Shown here: positions 1 to 5,185 of the stretch, piece after piece | Numbering within the stretch: the first letter of the stretch is position 1 | Layout: each line of letters begins with the position of its first letter | Assembly: GCA_937139435.1 (NCBI GenBank) | Contig: CAKZPX010000005.1 | Coordinates: 1-6,363 of the forward strand | Origin: an uncultured bacterium | GTDB lineage: Bacteria > Hydrothermota > Tepidihabitantia > Tepidihabitantales > Tepidihabitantaceae | Length of the DNA: 6,363 bases | Reading direction: 5' to 3' | The notes under the pieces: model-generated | The model's database searches: none | The model's input: the letters and a program-made list of their open reading frames with translations, nothing else | What the model was told of the DNA's origin: nothing | Position numbers and translations under genes: made by a program

Positions 1-927
1 TTTTATCTTGCCATTAACAAGCATATCCCTCAGCCGACCAAAGCCAATTTTCCCTTCCGGAACCAGCGCCTCGCCAAACCCAGCAAAAGGCTTATCGGTC
101 TTAAGGGCAACAAGCTGGGCAGCAAGACTGTGCCACAACGGTTCCGCTACTCTACCCAGACAGGCAGTGCAGGCAACAAGCCCCTTATCACCGCCCTTCA
201 ATAACTCAGCCACCGCCGCCATCTCTTCCTTTGCCACCCCGGTTGTCCGAACAATGCCATCAATATCCAGTTCCAAACCCGGGTCAATAATTCTGGCAAT
301 GCCCGCCATAACCAGATATTCAGTTCCCGGTTTTGCCTGAACGAACCGGTGGGCAAATCCTGCCTGTCGGGTTTTTATTGAATCAATCACCACCAAACGG
401 CTTTTCTTATCCGCATAACGAGCCTCAATTATCCGCTTTGCCGCCACTGGCGAGGTGTTAAACACATCACCGACCAGCAGTGTTACCCGGGTAGCACTCA
501 GGTCATCAAGTGTTGCCCGCCTGACACCCTCCAGCTGATACTGAAATGCATTATCCGGCTCCAGATACCCACAAACCAGATTGTCTGTACCCAAGGTTTC
601 AGCCAACCCCTGAACCAGACCTAAATCACTTACTCCTGCACCTCGACTGTAAACAACCGTAGTCTCCTGAGGTTTTACCTGCGCCCACCAGTTCTTTATT
701 AACTCAAATGCCCGCGCCCAGGTTATCTCTTTGTTATTAAGTAATGGGTAACTGAGCCGTTTCGGATGGTCAATTACGATATTGCTACTATTACCGCGCG
801 GACAAAGCCTGCCGTTATTAGGAGATACATCGGTAAGGTATTCTATCTGATACTGATACCCATCAAACTGGATACCAAGCTGACAACCGTTACGGCACAT
901 GGAACAGGTGGTAGTTCTAATATCCAT
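1..927 (-). CDS. Molybdopterin oxidoreductase (MopB) family protein, N-terminal 309 residues, runs off window
   Basis: The reading frame starts at ATG 927-925 and stays open to base 1, so the C-terminus lies outside the window. It opens with a Mo4Fe4S-type domain: C8-x2-C11-x3-C15 and, 26 residues on, C42 in RLCPRGN, the usual ligands for a 4Fe-4S cluster next to the cofactor. A Rossmann-like half follows, with TLLVGDVFNTSP (149-160), RLVVIDSIKTRQAG (177-190) and AKPGTEYLVMAGIARI (198-213); these match the nucleotide-binding stretches of formate dehydrogenase, NuoG and FwdB. No Cys aligns with the FDH Cys/Sec ligand: the stretch after GTDN (113-116) reads LVCGYLEPDNAF, with only an offset C119. 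CTAC at 253-256 is an unusual cysteine pair. Its ATG overlaps the preceding TGA by one base (TGATG), and GAGGAG lies 11 bases upstream, so translation is probably coupled. It could be a divergent reductase or dehydrogenase subunit or a NuoG-like electron-transfer subunit. Family assignment is firm; the substrate is unknown. Confidence 0.88.
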   Translation of the reverse strand, partial: MDIRTTTCSMCRNGCQLGIQFDGYQYQIEYLTDVSPNNGRLCPRGNSSNIVIDHPKRLSYPLLNNKEITWARAFELIKNWWAQVKPQETTVVYSRGAGVSDLGLVQGLAETLGTDNLVCGYLEPDNAFQYQLEGVRRATLDDLSATRVTLLVGDVFNTSPVAAKRIIEARYADKKSRLVVIDSIKTRQAGFAHRFVQAKPGTEYLVMAGIARIIDPGLELDIDGIVRTTGVAKEEMAAVAELLKGGDKGLVACTACLGRVAEPLWHSLAAQLVALKTDKPFAGFGEALVPEGKIGFGRLRDMLVNGKIK

Positions 928-1742
928 CACAGGAATGGCTCCTCAATGTCCTTAATTTGCTCCCAGGTGAGAACCGGTCCATCCTTGCAGGTGAAATAAG
1001 GTCCTAATCGGCAATGCCCGCACTGTCCCAGACCACAGGACATGTTTGTCTCCATTGATAAATAGATTGATTCACCCGGAAATCCCGCCTCTAACAAACG
1101 CCTGGTTACGAACTTCATCATTATCGGTGGTCCACAGACCACCGCAACACTCCTCTTTACATCGCAGGGGATTTCGTCCATCAAACAGGTTACCACTCCT
1201 ACTTTTCGCTCCCATGGTCCATCCGCACTGTCCACCGAAAGGTCAATATCAACACCCTTTATCTTTTCCCATTCCTTTAACTGCTTTTTATAAACAACAT
1301 CGTTTGGTGTCCGGGCACCATAGCGCAGATAAATCCGACCATACTTTTTAATCTCATGCACCAGGGCAAGGAAAAGCGCCCTTAACGGCGCCAGACCGAC
1401 ACCACCTCCAACAATATAAATGTCGCGACCAACAAACTTATCCAGCGGATAGGGTTTTCCATAAGGACCGCGAATCCCCAGAACATCACCCGCCTTGTTG
1501 GTAAAGAGCGCCCCGGTCGCCCGACCAACCCGCATTATTGTCATCTCCAGTTTCTCCCTCTCAAACTGCGAAGAGGATGGGGTAAATGGTGCCTCACCAA
1601 AACCCGGGATGGTCAATTCCACAAACTGCCCGGCAAGGAAGGGAATGTCCTCTTCCGGTTTGAGAACAAATGTCCTGATGTTGGGCGTCTCTTCAATTAC
1701 CTCTAATATCTTTGCAGGTATCGGCTGATAGGGGTTGTTCAT
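927..1742 (-). CDS. FAD/NAD(P)-binding oxidoreductase with C-terminal [2Fe-2S], sulfhydrogenase gamma / AsrB type (271 aa)
   Basis: This is the diaphorase module that exchanges electrons between NAD(P)H and iron-sulfur partners in the cytoplasm. Residues 1-100 form the ferredoxin-reductase FAD barrel (FLAGQFVELTIPG at 35-47; EAPFTPSSS at 50-58 sits where the flavin-binding RxYS motif lies in relatives; GPYGKPYPL at 92-100). Residues 107-230 are the NAD(P) domain, with glycine-rich GGGVGLAPLR (112-121) and CGPPIMMKFV (203-212). The C-terminus has a [2Fe-2S] motif, C236-x4-C241-x2-C244-x7-C252, typical of the dihydroorotate dehydrogenase electron-transfer (PyrK-like) domain. The length of 271 residues is normal for HydG/HyhG and AsrB. 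The start ATG overlaps the preceding stop by four bases (ATGA, 1739-1742), with AGGA at 1748-1751 five bases upstream. The pairing with a dicluster 4Fe-4S gene fits both [NiFe] sulfhydrogenases and anaerobic sulfite reductase, but neither a hydrogenase subunit nor AsrC follows here. The generic function is confident; the complex is not. Confidence 0.93.
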   Translation of the reverse strand: MNNPYQPIPAKILEVIEETPNIRTFVLKPEEDIPFLAGQFVELTIPGFGEAPFTPSSSQFEREKLEMTIMRVGRATGALFTNKAGDVLGIRGPYGKPYPLDKFVGRDIYIVGGGVGLAPLRALFLALVHEIKKYGRIYLRYGARTPNDVVYKKQLKEWEKIKGVDIDLSVDSADGPWERKVGVVTCLMDEIPCDVKRSVAVVCGPPIMMKFVTRRLLEAGFPGESIYLSMETNMSCGLGQCGHCRLGPYFTCKDGPVLTWEQIKDIEEPFL

Positions 1743-2773
1743 AACTGTCCTAAAATGTTTCTAATATCTATCTTACCCATACAGGCGGTAAAACAGCGTC
1801 CGCATCCTGAACAGGCGTAAAAACCGTGTTGATTCATAAAGTGCATAAACTTACAGTGAAACCGATTGATAAACCGCTGGACAAATTCTGGTCTGGGATT
1901 GGCACCACCGCCAACCCGGGCATACATCGCCATATAACATGCATCCCAGACCTTGGTTCTTTCGAACTGATTCACATCGGCACCGGTTTTTGCCTTTGCC
2001 TGGTCATAAAGCAAAAAGCAGAAACAGGTCGGACAGGTCATCAAACAGCCAAAGCACTCAACACAATCCTCCCCGGCTTTCTTCCAGAAAGAACGGTCTG
2101 ATGTCTTCTCAGCAATCGCTCGGGACAATTCCGGATTCCACTTTTTACTATTCTGTGCCTCAAGGATACCCAGCGCCTTCTGCCGCTGTTCTTCCCGGCG
2201 TGCCCGGTGATGTTCTCCTGCCGGGACAAACAAATCCTTTGCGGAATTGGCTAACTTCTCGCCCCGGTCTGAAACCGCCTCAATCACCCAGCCATCATCA
2301 AAAGTGGTAATGCTCAAATCAACACCCCTGTTCACAAATGGATTTAACCCAACAAGGTTGCAGAAACAGCTCTCTCTGGGCATCGGGCAGTCTGCGGCAA
2401 CCAGAATCGTATTTTCCAGCCTCCGGGTATAAAACGGGTCGCGAAACTCACCTTCAAGAAACATCTTCCGGTGCACATCCAGTCCGCGCAGGTCACAACC
2501 CTTCACACCAAAAAGAAGAGCCGACATCTCCTGCGCCGGATCTATCGGTTTGGGAAATGTAGCGACCACTTCCCGTGGGCGATAAAGAAAAGCCTTTATT
2601 GGCTCCGCAGCTCTAATCTCGGATAACGCCAGCTGGTCAATCGCAAAATTACCCTTGTCATACTTCTGCCAGTGGATCTTACCTTCTATCTGAACCGGTA
2701 AAAATAGATTGAACTCGCCCGCTAACCGGGCAACCCATTTTTCGCGTCTTTCGTTAGGTAAAAAGTATATCAA
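1739..2773 (-). CDS. Dicluster 4Fe-4S protein, sulfhydrogenase beta / AsrA type (about 344 aa, TTG start likely)
   Basis: This is an electron-transfer subunit expected to pass electrons between the flavin subunit and the catalytic partner. Numbered from an upstream TTG at 2809, the N-terminal domain has GVKGCDLRGLDVHRKMFL (101-118), DPFYTRR (124-130) and the cysteine cluster ADCPMPRESCFC (139-150), all typical of the beta/AsrA family. Two 4Fe-4S motifs follow: C249-x2-C252-x2-C255-x3-C259 followed by PTCFCF, and C333-x2-C336-x2-C339-x3-C343. In the second, the residue after the last Cys is Met instead of the common Pro (ACMGKIDI). The longest frame starts at TTG 2809, but that codon is itself a perfect TTGACA -35 box. 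TTG 2773 is preferred because it leaves about four residues before LPNERREKW, where the family normally begins. Neither start has a Shine-Dalgarno site. It is the first gene of a three-gene operon and overlaps the next gene by ATGA. The family is certain; the start is not. Confidence 0.92.
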   Translation of the reverse strand: MIYFLPNERREKWVARLAGEFNLFLPVQIEGKIHWQKYDKGNFAIDQLALSEIRAAEPIKAFLYRPREVVATFPKPIDPAQEMSALLFGVKGCDLRGLDVHRKMFLEGEFRDPFYTRRLENTILVAADCPMPRESCFCNLVGLNPFVNRGVDLSITTFDDGWVIEAVSDRGEKLANSAKDLFVPAGEHHRARREEQRQKALGILEAQNSKKWNPELSRAIAEKTSDRSFWKKAGEDCVECFGCLMTCPTCFCFLLYDQAKAKTGADVNQFERTKVWDACYMAMYARVGGGANPRPEFVQRFINRFHCKFMHFMNQHGFYACSGCGRCFTACMGKIDIRNILGQL

Positions 2774-2781
2774 GAAGTTAA

Positions 2782-2809
2782 AAAATATAAAATTTAAACA
2801 CCTTGTCAA
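2782..2809 (-). promoter_or_regulatory. Probable sigma70-type promoter of the redox operon
   Basis: On the minus strand a perfect -35 box TTGACA (2809-2804) is followed after 16 bases by TATTTT (2787-2782) in a very AT-rich stretch. The expected transcription start near 2775 falls just ahead of TTG 2773, so the mRNA would be leaderless or nearly so. The -35 box is convincing; the -10 box is weaker. Confidence 0.55.
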
Positions 2810-3021
2810 GAAAAAAAATTTTACCGGTTAAACACATCCGCAACCGAATACAGCTTTTTCAACCAGAACCCACTTTTTAGAAAAGGCCTCGTTTATATAA
2901 ATAAAAATAGGAAAGAAAAATAAAATCCCGGTTGTGGTCATAAGTGATTCCCTTTTACAAAACCCGGGACAGTGTGTGCTGGAATGGTGATTAAAACGTC
3001 TTTGCCGATTACCGGCATAAT
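2810..3021. other. AT-rich intergenic region between lipoprotein terminator and redox operon promoter
   Basis: There is no supportable gene in these 212 bases. On the minus strand the stretch holds long T-rich runs (about 2893-2926) and a CCCGG/CCGGG inverted repeat at 2927-2968. The open frames crossing it have biased, low-complexity translations and no recognisable family. It most likely serves as transcription end and start space for the two flanking units. Confidence 0.6.
2908..2968 (-). terminator. Possible second, weak terminator hairpin
   Basis: Read on the minus strand, CCCGG (2968-2964) pairs with CCGGG (2931-2927), extended by TTGT/ACAA with a small bulge and a loop of about 20 bases. 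It is followed by a U-rich tail (ATTTTATTTTTC). The long loop makes it a poor terminator; it may only back up the strong one at 3022-3054. Confidence 0.25.
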
Positions 3022-3054
3022 AAAAAACCGGGGCGGGATTAACCTGCCCCGGTT
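3022..3054 (-). terminator. Rho-independent terminator of the lipoprotein gene
   Basis: On the minus strand AACCGGGGC (3054-3046) pairs perfectly with GCCCCGGTT (3034-3026). The stem extends by three inner pairs, one of them G-U, to leave a loop of about five bases, and is followed directly by a T tract (3027-3022). It lies 17 bases beyond the lipoprotein stop codon, so it separates this gene from the redox operon. Confidence 0.93.
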
Positions 3055-3070
3055 CTGATAACCTTATCAA

Positions 3071-3913
3071 TCAATCAGCGGTCTTTACCTGATAGCAGAA
3101 AAGCCAGCCGTTAAAATCATACGGCGCATCCGGAGAATAAATCGTGGAGCGGGAAAGCAAATCAAAGATGGCAAAACGAAAAGATGGCACCAGCTGTGCA
3201 CGCCATGTCCCCTGAAATACCCCATCTCCCTGATAGTTAAACGGGACTCGCACATAAAATGGCCAGGCAAGAATAAAGGTATGCAGGAACGCCACACCCT
3301 CGGTCGCATTGGTGTAAAGCGTAACAGTAACCTCCTCTCCGGGTGTGAAAGAAAACAAACTGTCTATCGGGAAAAGGGTGGTCAAAGGACTGGTAATCAG
3401 TATCTCCCGCAAGGAACTACGGATACGCACCGAATCAATCCGAACTGTGTTTACTGAATCTGAAACCCCTGTTCCCAGAGAGATCTTTTTCAATCGCCAG
3501 CCCCGGTCTGTATCACTATCCCTGCCCTCTTTTTTAAACACCGCACACAATCGAACAGTCTCTACCAGTCTTTTGCTCCAGAGAACCAGTGATGTATCGG
3601 GTGGCTTTGCCAGGATATAAAAATCGCCAAAATTATGCCGTGACCAGCTGACCCAGGCAGAATCTCCTACCACCTCTACTGTAATAATCGCAGTGTCATG
3701 GGTCTGAGGTCCACGCCACCACAAAACCAGTGTGTCAGCAGCAAGAAAATATCCACCACTGGTAGAGTCATGACTGGTTGAAATAGAAAAGTGCACCGTA
3801 TCCTTTTCCACCAGCGCGATAATTGCTGCCCTGTCTGCCGCAACATCCTGCTTTTTACAGGTGATGACACCTATTGCTATCAACGCCATCAGGACAACTG
3901 CGACCTTTTGCAT
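3071..3913 (-). CDS. Putative lipoprotein of unknown function (280 aa)
   Basis: I cannot name this family. Residues 1-18 look like a short export signal: Q-K, then a hydrophobic run VAVVLMALIAIGVIT, then C19 followed by KK. C19 could be lipidated, although T18 before it is not the usual Gly/Ala/Ser, so a lipoprotein is likely but not certain. Residues 26-145 have an arrangement resembling an NTF2/SnoaL fold: a first helix (DRAAIIALVEKD), beta strands including ITVEVVGDSAWVSWSR (77-92), and a closing strand with GWRLKKISL (138-146). The remainder (about 156-280) is rich in predicted beta strands and aromatic residues (FILAWPFYVRVPF, RFAIFDLL, YDFNGWLFCYQV), suggesting a beta-sandwich domain. 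The ATG has an excellent AGGAGG five bases upstream, its own promoter and its own terminator, so it is a monocistronic unit. The gene is real; the domain reading is inference from sequence pattern only. Confidence 0.87.
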   Translation of the reverse strand: MQKVAVVLMALIAIGVITCKKQDVAADRAAIIALVEKDTVHFSISTSHDSTSGGYFLAADTLVLWWRGPQTHDTAIITVEVVGDSAWVSWSRHNFGDFYILAKPPDTSLVLWSKRLVETVRLCAVFKKEGRDSDTDRGWRLKKISLGTGVSDSVNTVRIDSVRIRSSLREILITSPLTTLFPIDSLFSFTPGEEVTVTLYTNATEGVAFLHTFILAWPFYVRVPFNYQGDGVFQGTWRAQLVPSFRFAIFDLLSRSTIYSPDAPYDFNGWLFCYQVKTAD

Positions 3914-3918
3914 TTATT

Positions 3919-3924
3919 CCTCCT
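3919..3924 (-). promoter_or_regulatory. Strong Shine-Dalgarno site for the lipoprotein gene
   Basis: AGGAGG on the minus strand sits five bases before ATG 3913-3911, which fixes this start. It contrasts with the absent site in front of the redox operon's first gene. Confidence 0.92.
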
Positions 3925-3942
3925 TTTTATTTCGCTATAACA

Positions 3943-3970
3943 ACTATATCACCCCCGACCATTTCGTCAA
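3943..3970 (-). promoter_or_regulatory. Sigma70-type promoter of the lipoprotein gene
   Basis: TTGACG (3970-3965), a 16-base spacer containing GGGGG, then TATAGT (3948-3943) on the minus strand. Each box differs from consensus by one base. The implied transcript would start around 3936 and have a 5' leader of roughly 20-25 bases carrying the AGGAGG site. Confidence 0.75.
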
Positions 3971-4182
3971 GCAAAATGTCGTTCCAACTTCAAAATAGCA
4001 ACTTTGGGGTATGCTTCTTATTTTTAATATTTAAAAAGAGGAGATGTATTCTTTAAATTGGATAATAAATTGCTAAACCTGACCGGGGTTTCTGGGGAGC
4101 GTCTTCCCTCAATTCTATTGAAATGGTAGTGAGATATAGTGCGGGAAGAGCCTGTAGCCGGTAGCATTGAGCCAGTAAACCC

Positions 4183-4206
4183 GTAGTATAGCTCCATGCT
4201 ATCTAC
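4183..4206. repeat. Inverted repeat / hairpin
   Basis: GTAG-T-ATAGC (4183-4192) pairs with GCTAT-CTAC (4198-4206) around the five-base loop TCCAT. That gives nine pairs with a single bulged T at 4187. There is no T tract beside it, so it is not an obvious terminator. Its role is unknown. Confidence 0.55.
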
Positions 4207-4232
4207 TCCGTGCTGGTTGCTCCGTGTCATTG
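4191..4232. repeat. Three degenerate 14-base tandem units
   Basis: Three consecutive units, gctccatgctatct (4191), actccgtgctggtt (4205) and gctccgtgtcattg (4219), share the core CTCC(A/G)TG at exact 14-base spacing. Adjacent units match at about 8-9 of 14 positions. The array is short and eroded, so chance cannot be excluded. Confidence 0.4.
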
Positions 4233-4442
4233 CTTTACCGATGAGGATCGCAATGAAACTGAGACAATGCCGGAAATCTCGGCTCTCTTCCGCGGTCCAT
4301 CCGGTCTTTTCTTCTTTTCTGGTCAAACGCCTGGAATATACGAGAACAAGAACGAAAATGCTTTTAATCGGTCCGGCAGGAAGAAGGCTGTTTAAGTAAT
4401 TAAAAGAAGCGGGTGTTACTGAACAGAGTTCCGTTACTTTTG

Positions 4443-5167
4443 CTATATCACCGCGGTGATGAAATGCTTTTTGGGTAAAGAAACGCGGGGTGACTTAAAA
4501 CCGATCCGAGCACCACTTGACAACCGTGTATTCTGGTTAAAAAGAGCTGGCAATAGTTCAGAAAGTCCGGGTTTTAACACCCTACCTCCACTTGGACCGT
4601 TTGGTCCGTCCATTCCCCGGATGCCTTCCATAATATTAAGAACAGGCTTTCTTACCCCCGATAGATGTCAACAAGGAGTTCAGCAAGCTCCTTGGCATTA
4701 TTGACAACAGGATGGAGATAGGTTTTGTGACCAGCGGGAATTATGCCGAACATATTTTTGATTCCGTCAGTGATGATGGTTAATCCGTGAGTCTTGAAAA
4801 CCGGCAGGTTTAAAATTACATCTACCTTTTTTATTATCACCGGGACCGGTATCTCCGACACAAAACGGAAGGCGATTTTTAGGGTTATCGGGTTTACGAG
4901 ATATTTTCAAAACAACCCTCGCTTGCGGCAACGACCCGGTTGGTGCAAGGAGTTCATCCAAGCGGATTTTATGAACACCAGCGGGATTGTCACCATCCCG
5001 GAGCTATTTTGCAGCTTGGTGCCGCACCTCCTGCACACCTGGTGGACCAGTTCCGGGTCGGACGTTACTCCCGCCTTAGGCGGATGTTGCCCAAGGAGAT
5101 TGGGCTTCACCCAAATAGCACGGTACCCCAGGCCTAAGAAATAGAACCGGCATATCGCCTCATTATT
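4443..5167 (-). pseudogene. DUF362-family protein gene, broken by multiple frameshifts
   Basis: Pieces of one DUF362 protein appear in order on the minus strand but in different frames. From about 5164 to 5010 the frame gives GYRAIWVKPNLLGQHPP and VTSDPELVHQV, the N-terminal KPNL region. A second frame from about 5000 to 4910 gives GDNPAGVHKIRLDELLAPTG. A third, about 4906-4652, gives KYLVNPITLKIA, then VDVILNLPVFKTHGL and ITDGIKNMFGIIPAGHKTYL, the family's hallmark core, ending LLVDIYRG-stop. A fourth, 4659-4443, gives VRKPVLNIMEGIRGMDGPNG and PSGGRVLKPG. The third-to-fourth switch lies at a five-C run (4655-4659), consistent with loss of one base. A further shift is likely at an A5 run near 4480 (VSLPKK, then KAFHHRGD). 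There is no start codon in the first frame after the TAA at 5170, and about 40 residues seem missing before KYLVNP. Intact relatives are putative iron-sulfur proteins of uncertain function. It lies about 20 bases after the acyl-CoA dehydrogenase, probably once co-transcribed with it. Confidence 0.85.
4447..4460. repeat. Perfect 14-base palindrome ATCACCGCGGTGAT
   Basis: The sequence equals its own reverse complement over 14 bases. It lies at the 3' end of the DUF362 remnant and is not next to any recognised promoter. It could be an operator-like site or chance, or what is left of coding sequence. Confidence 0.4.
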
Positions 5168-5185
5168 TTAAATTATGCGTTTGTT

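Larger units (their letters stand above)
3971..4440. other. Intergenic or decayed region without a supportable gene
   Basis: Roughly 470 bases separate the lipoprotein promoter from the DUF362 remnant. The minus-strand frame from 4494 to 4024 stays open for about 156 codons, but its translation (for example KAMTRSNQHGVDSMELYYG) matches no family I know, has no ribosome site, and continues from a broken gene. The region also contains a degenerate 14-base tandem repeat (4191-4232), a hairpin (4183-4206) and an imperfect inverted repeat (4415-4437: gttactgaac/gttccgttac, 8 of 10 pairs, followed by TTTT on the plus strand). No tRNA, rRNA or CRISPR pattern was seen. Confidence 0.55.

Noticed and set aside
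8..999. Plus-strand open frames at 8-340 and 766-999
   Set aside because: They lie antisense to the MopB gene, which has clear family motifs on the minus strand across the whole stretch.
927..1739. Naming the beta/gamma pair as anaerobic sulfite reductase subunits AsrA/AsrB or hydrogenase HydB/HydG
   Set aside because: Both complexes use this subunit pair, and the third gene fits neither, so a specific gene symbol is not supported.
2041..2562. Several short frames on both strands inside the dicluster 4Fe-4S gene
   Set aside because: They are shadows of a gene with strong motif evidence, and none has its own start signals or recognisable content.
2828..2941. A 37-codon minus-strand frame starting ATG 2941 with a hydrophobic stretch (GILFFFPIFIYI)
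   Set aside because: The hydrophobic run comes from a T-rich stretch that looks like the tail of a terminator hairpin. The ribosome site is weak (AAGGGA) and no family is recognisable.
4108..4131. CCCTCAATTCTATTGAAATGG resembles the end of a CRISPR repeat
   Set aside because: Only one copy is present and there is no regular spacer pattern around it.
3938..4452. The 10-mer GGTGATATAG occurs twice on the minus strand (lipoprotein promoter and DUF362 3' end)
   Set aside because: Several shared 10-mers are expected by chance in a window this long, and the second copy has no -35 box.
4556..4590. AGAAAGTCCGGG on the plus strand resembles the RNase P RNA signature (GAGGAAAGTCCGGGC)
   Set aside because: It is the complement of the DUF362 motif encoding PSGGRVLKPGLSE, and no other RNase P elements are nearby.
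4794..5144. Plus-strand frames of 65-116 codons across the DUF362 remnant
   Set aside because: Conserved DUF362 motifs are read from the minus strand, and the plus-strand translations have no family features.
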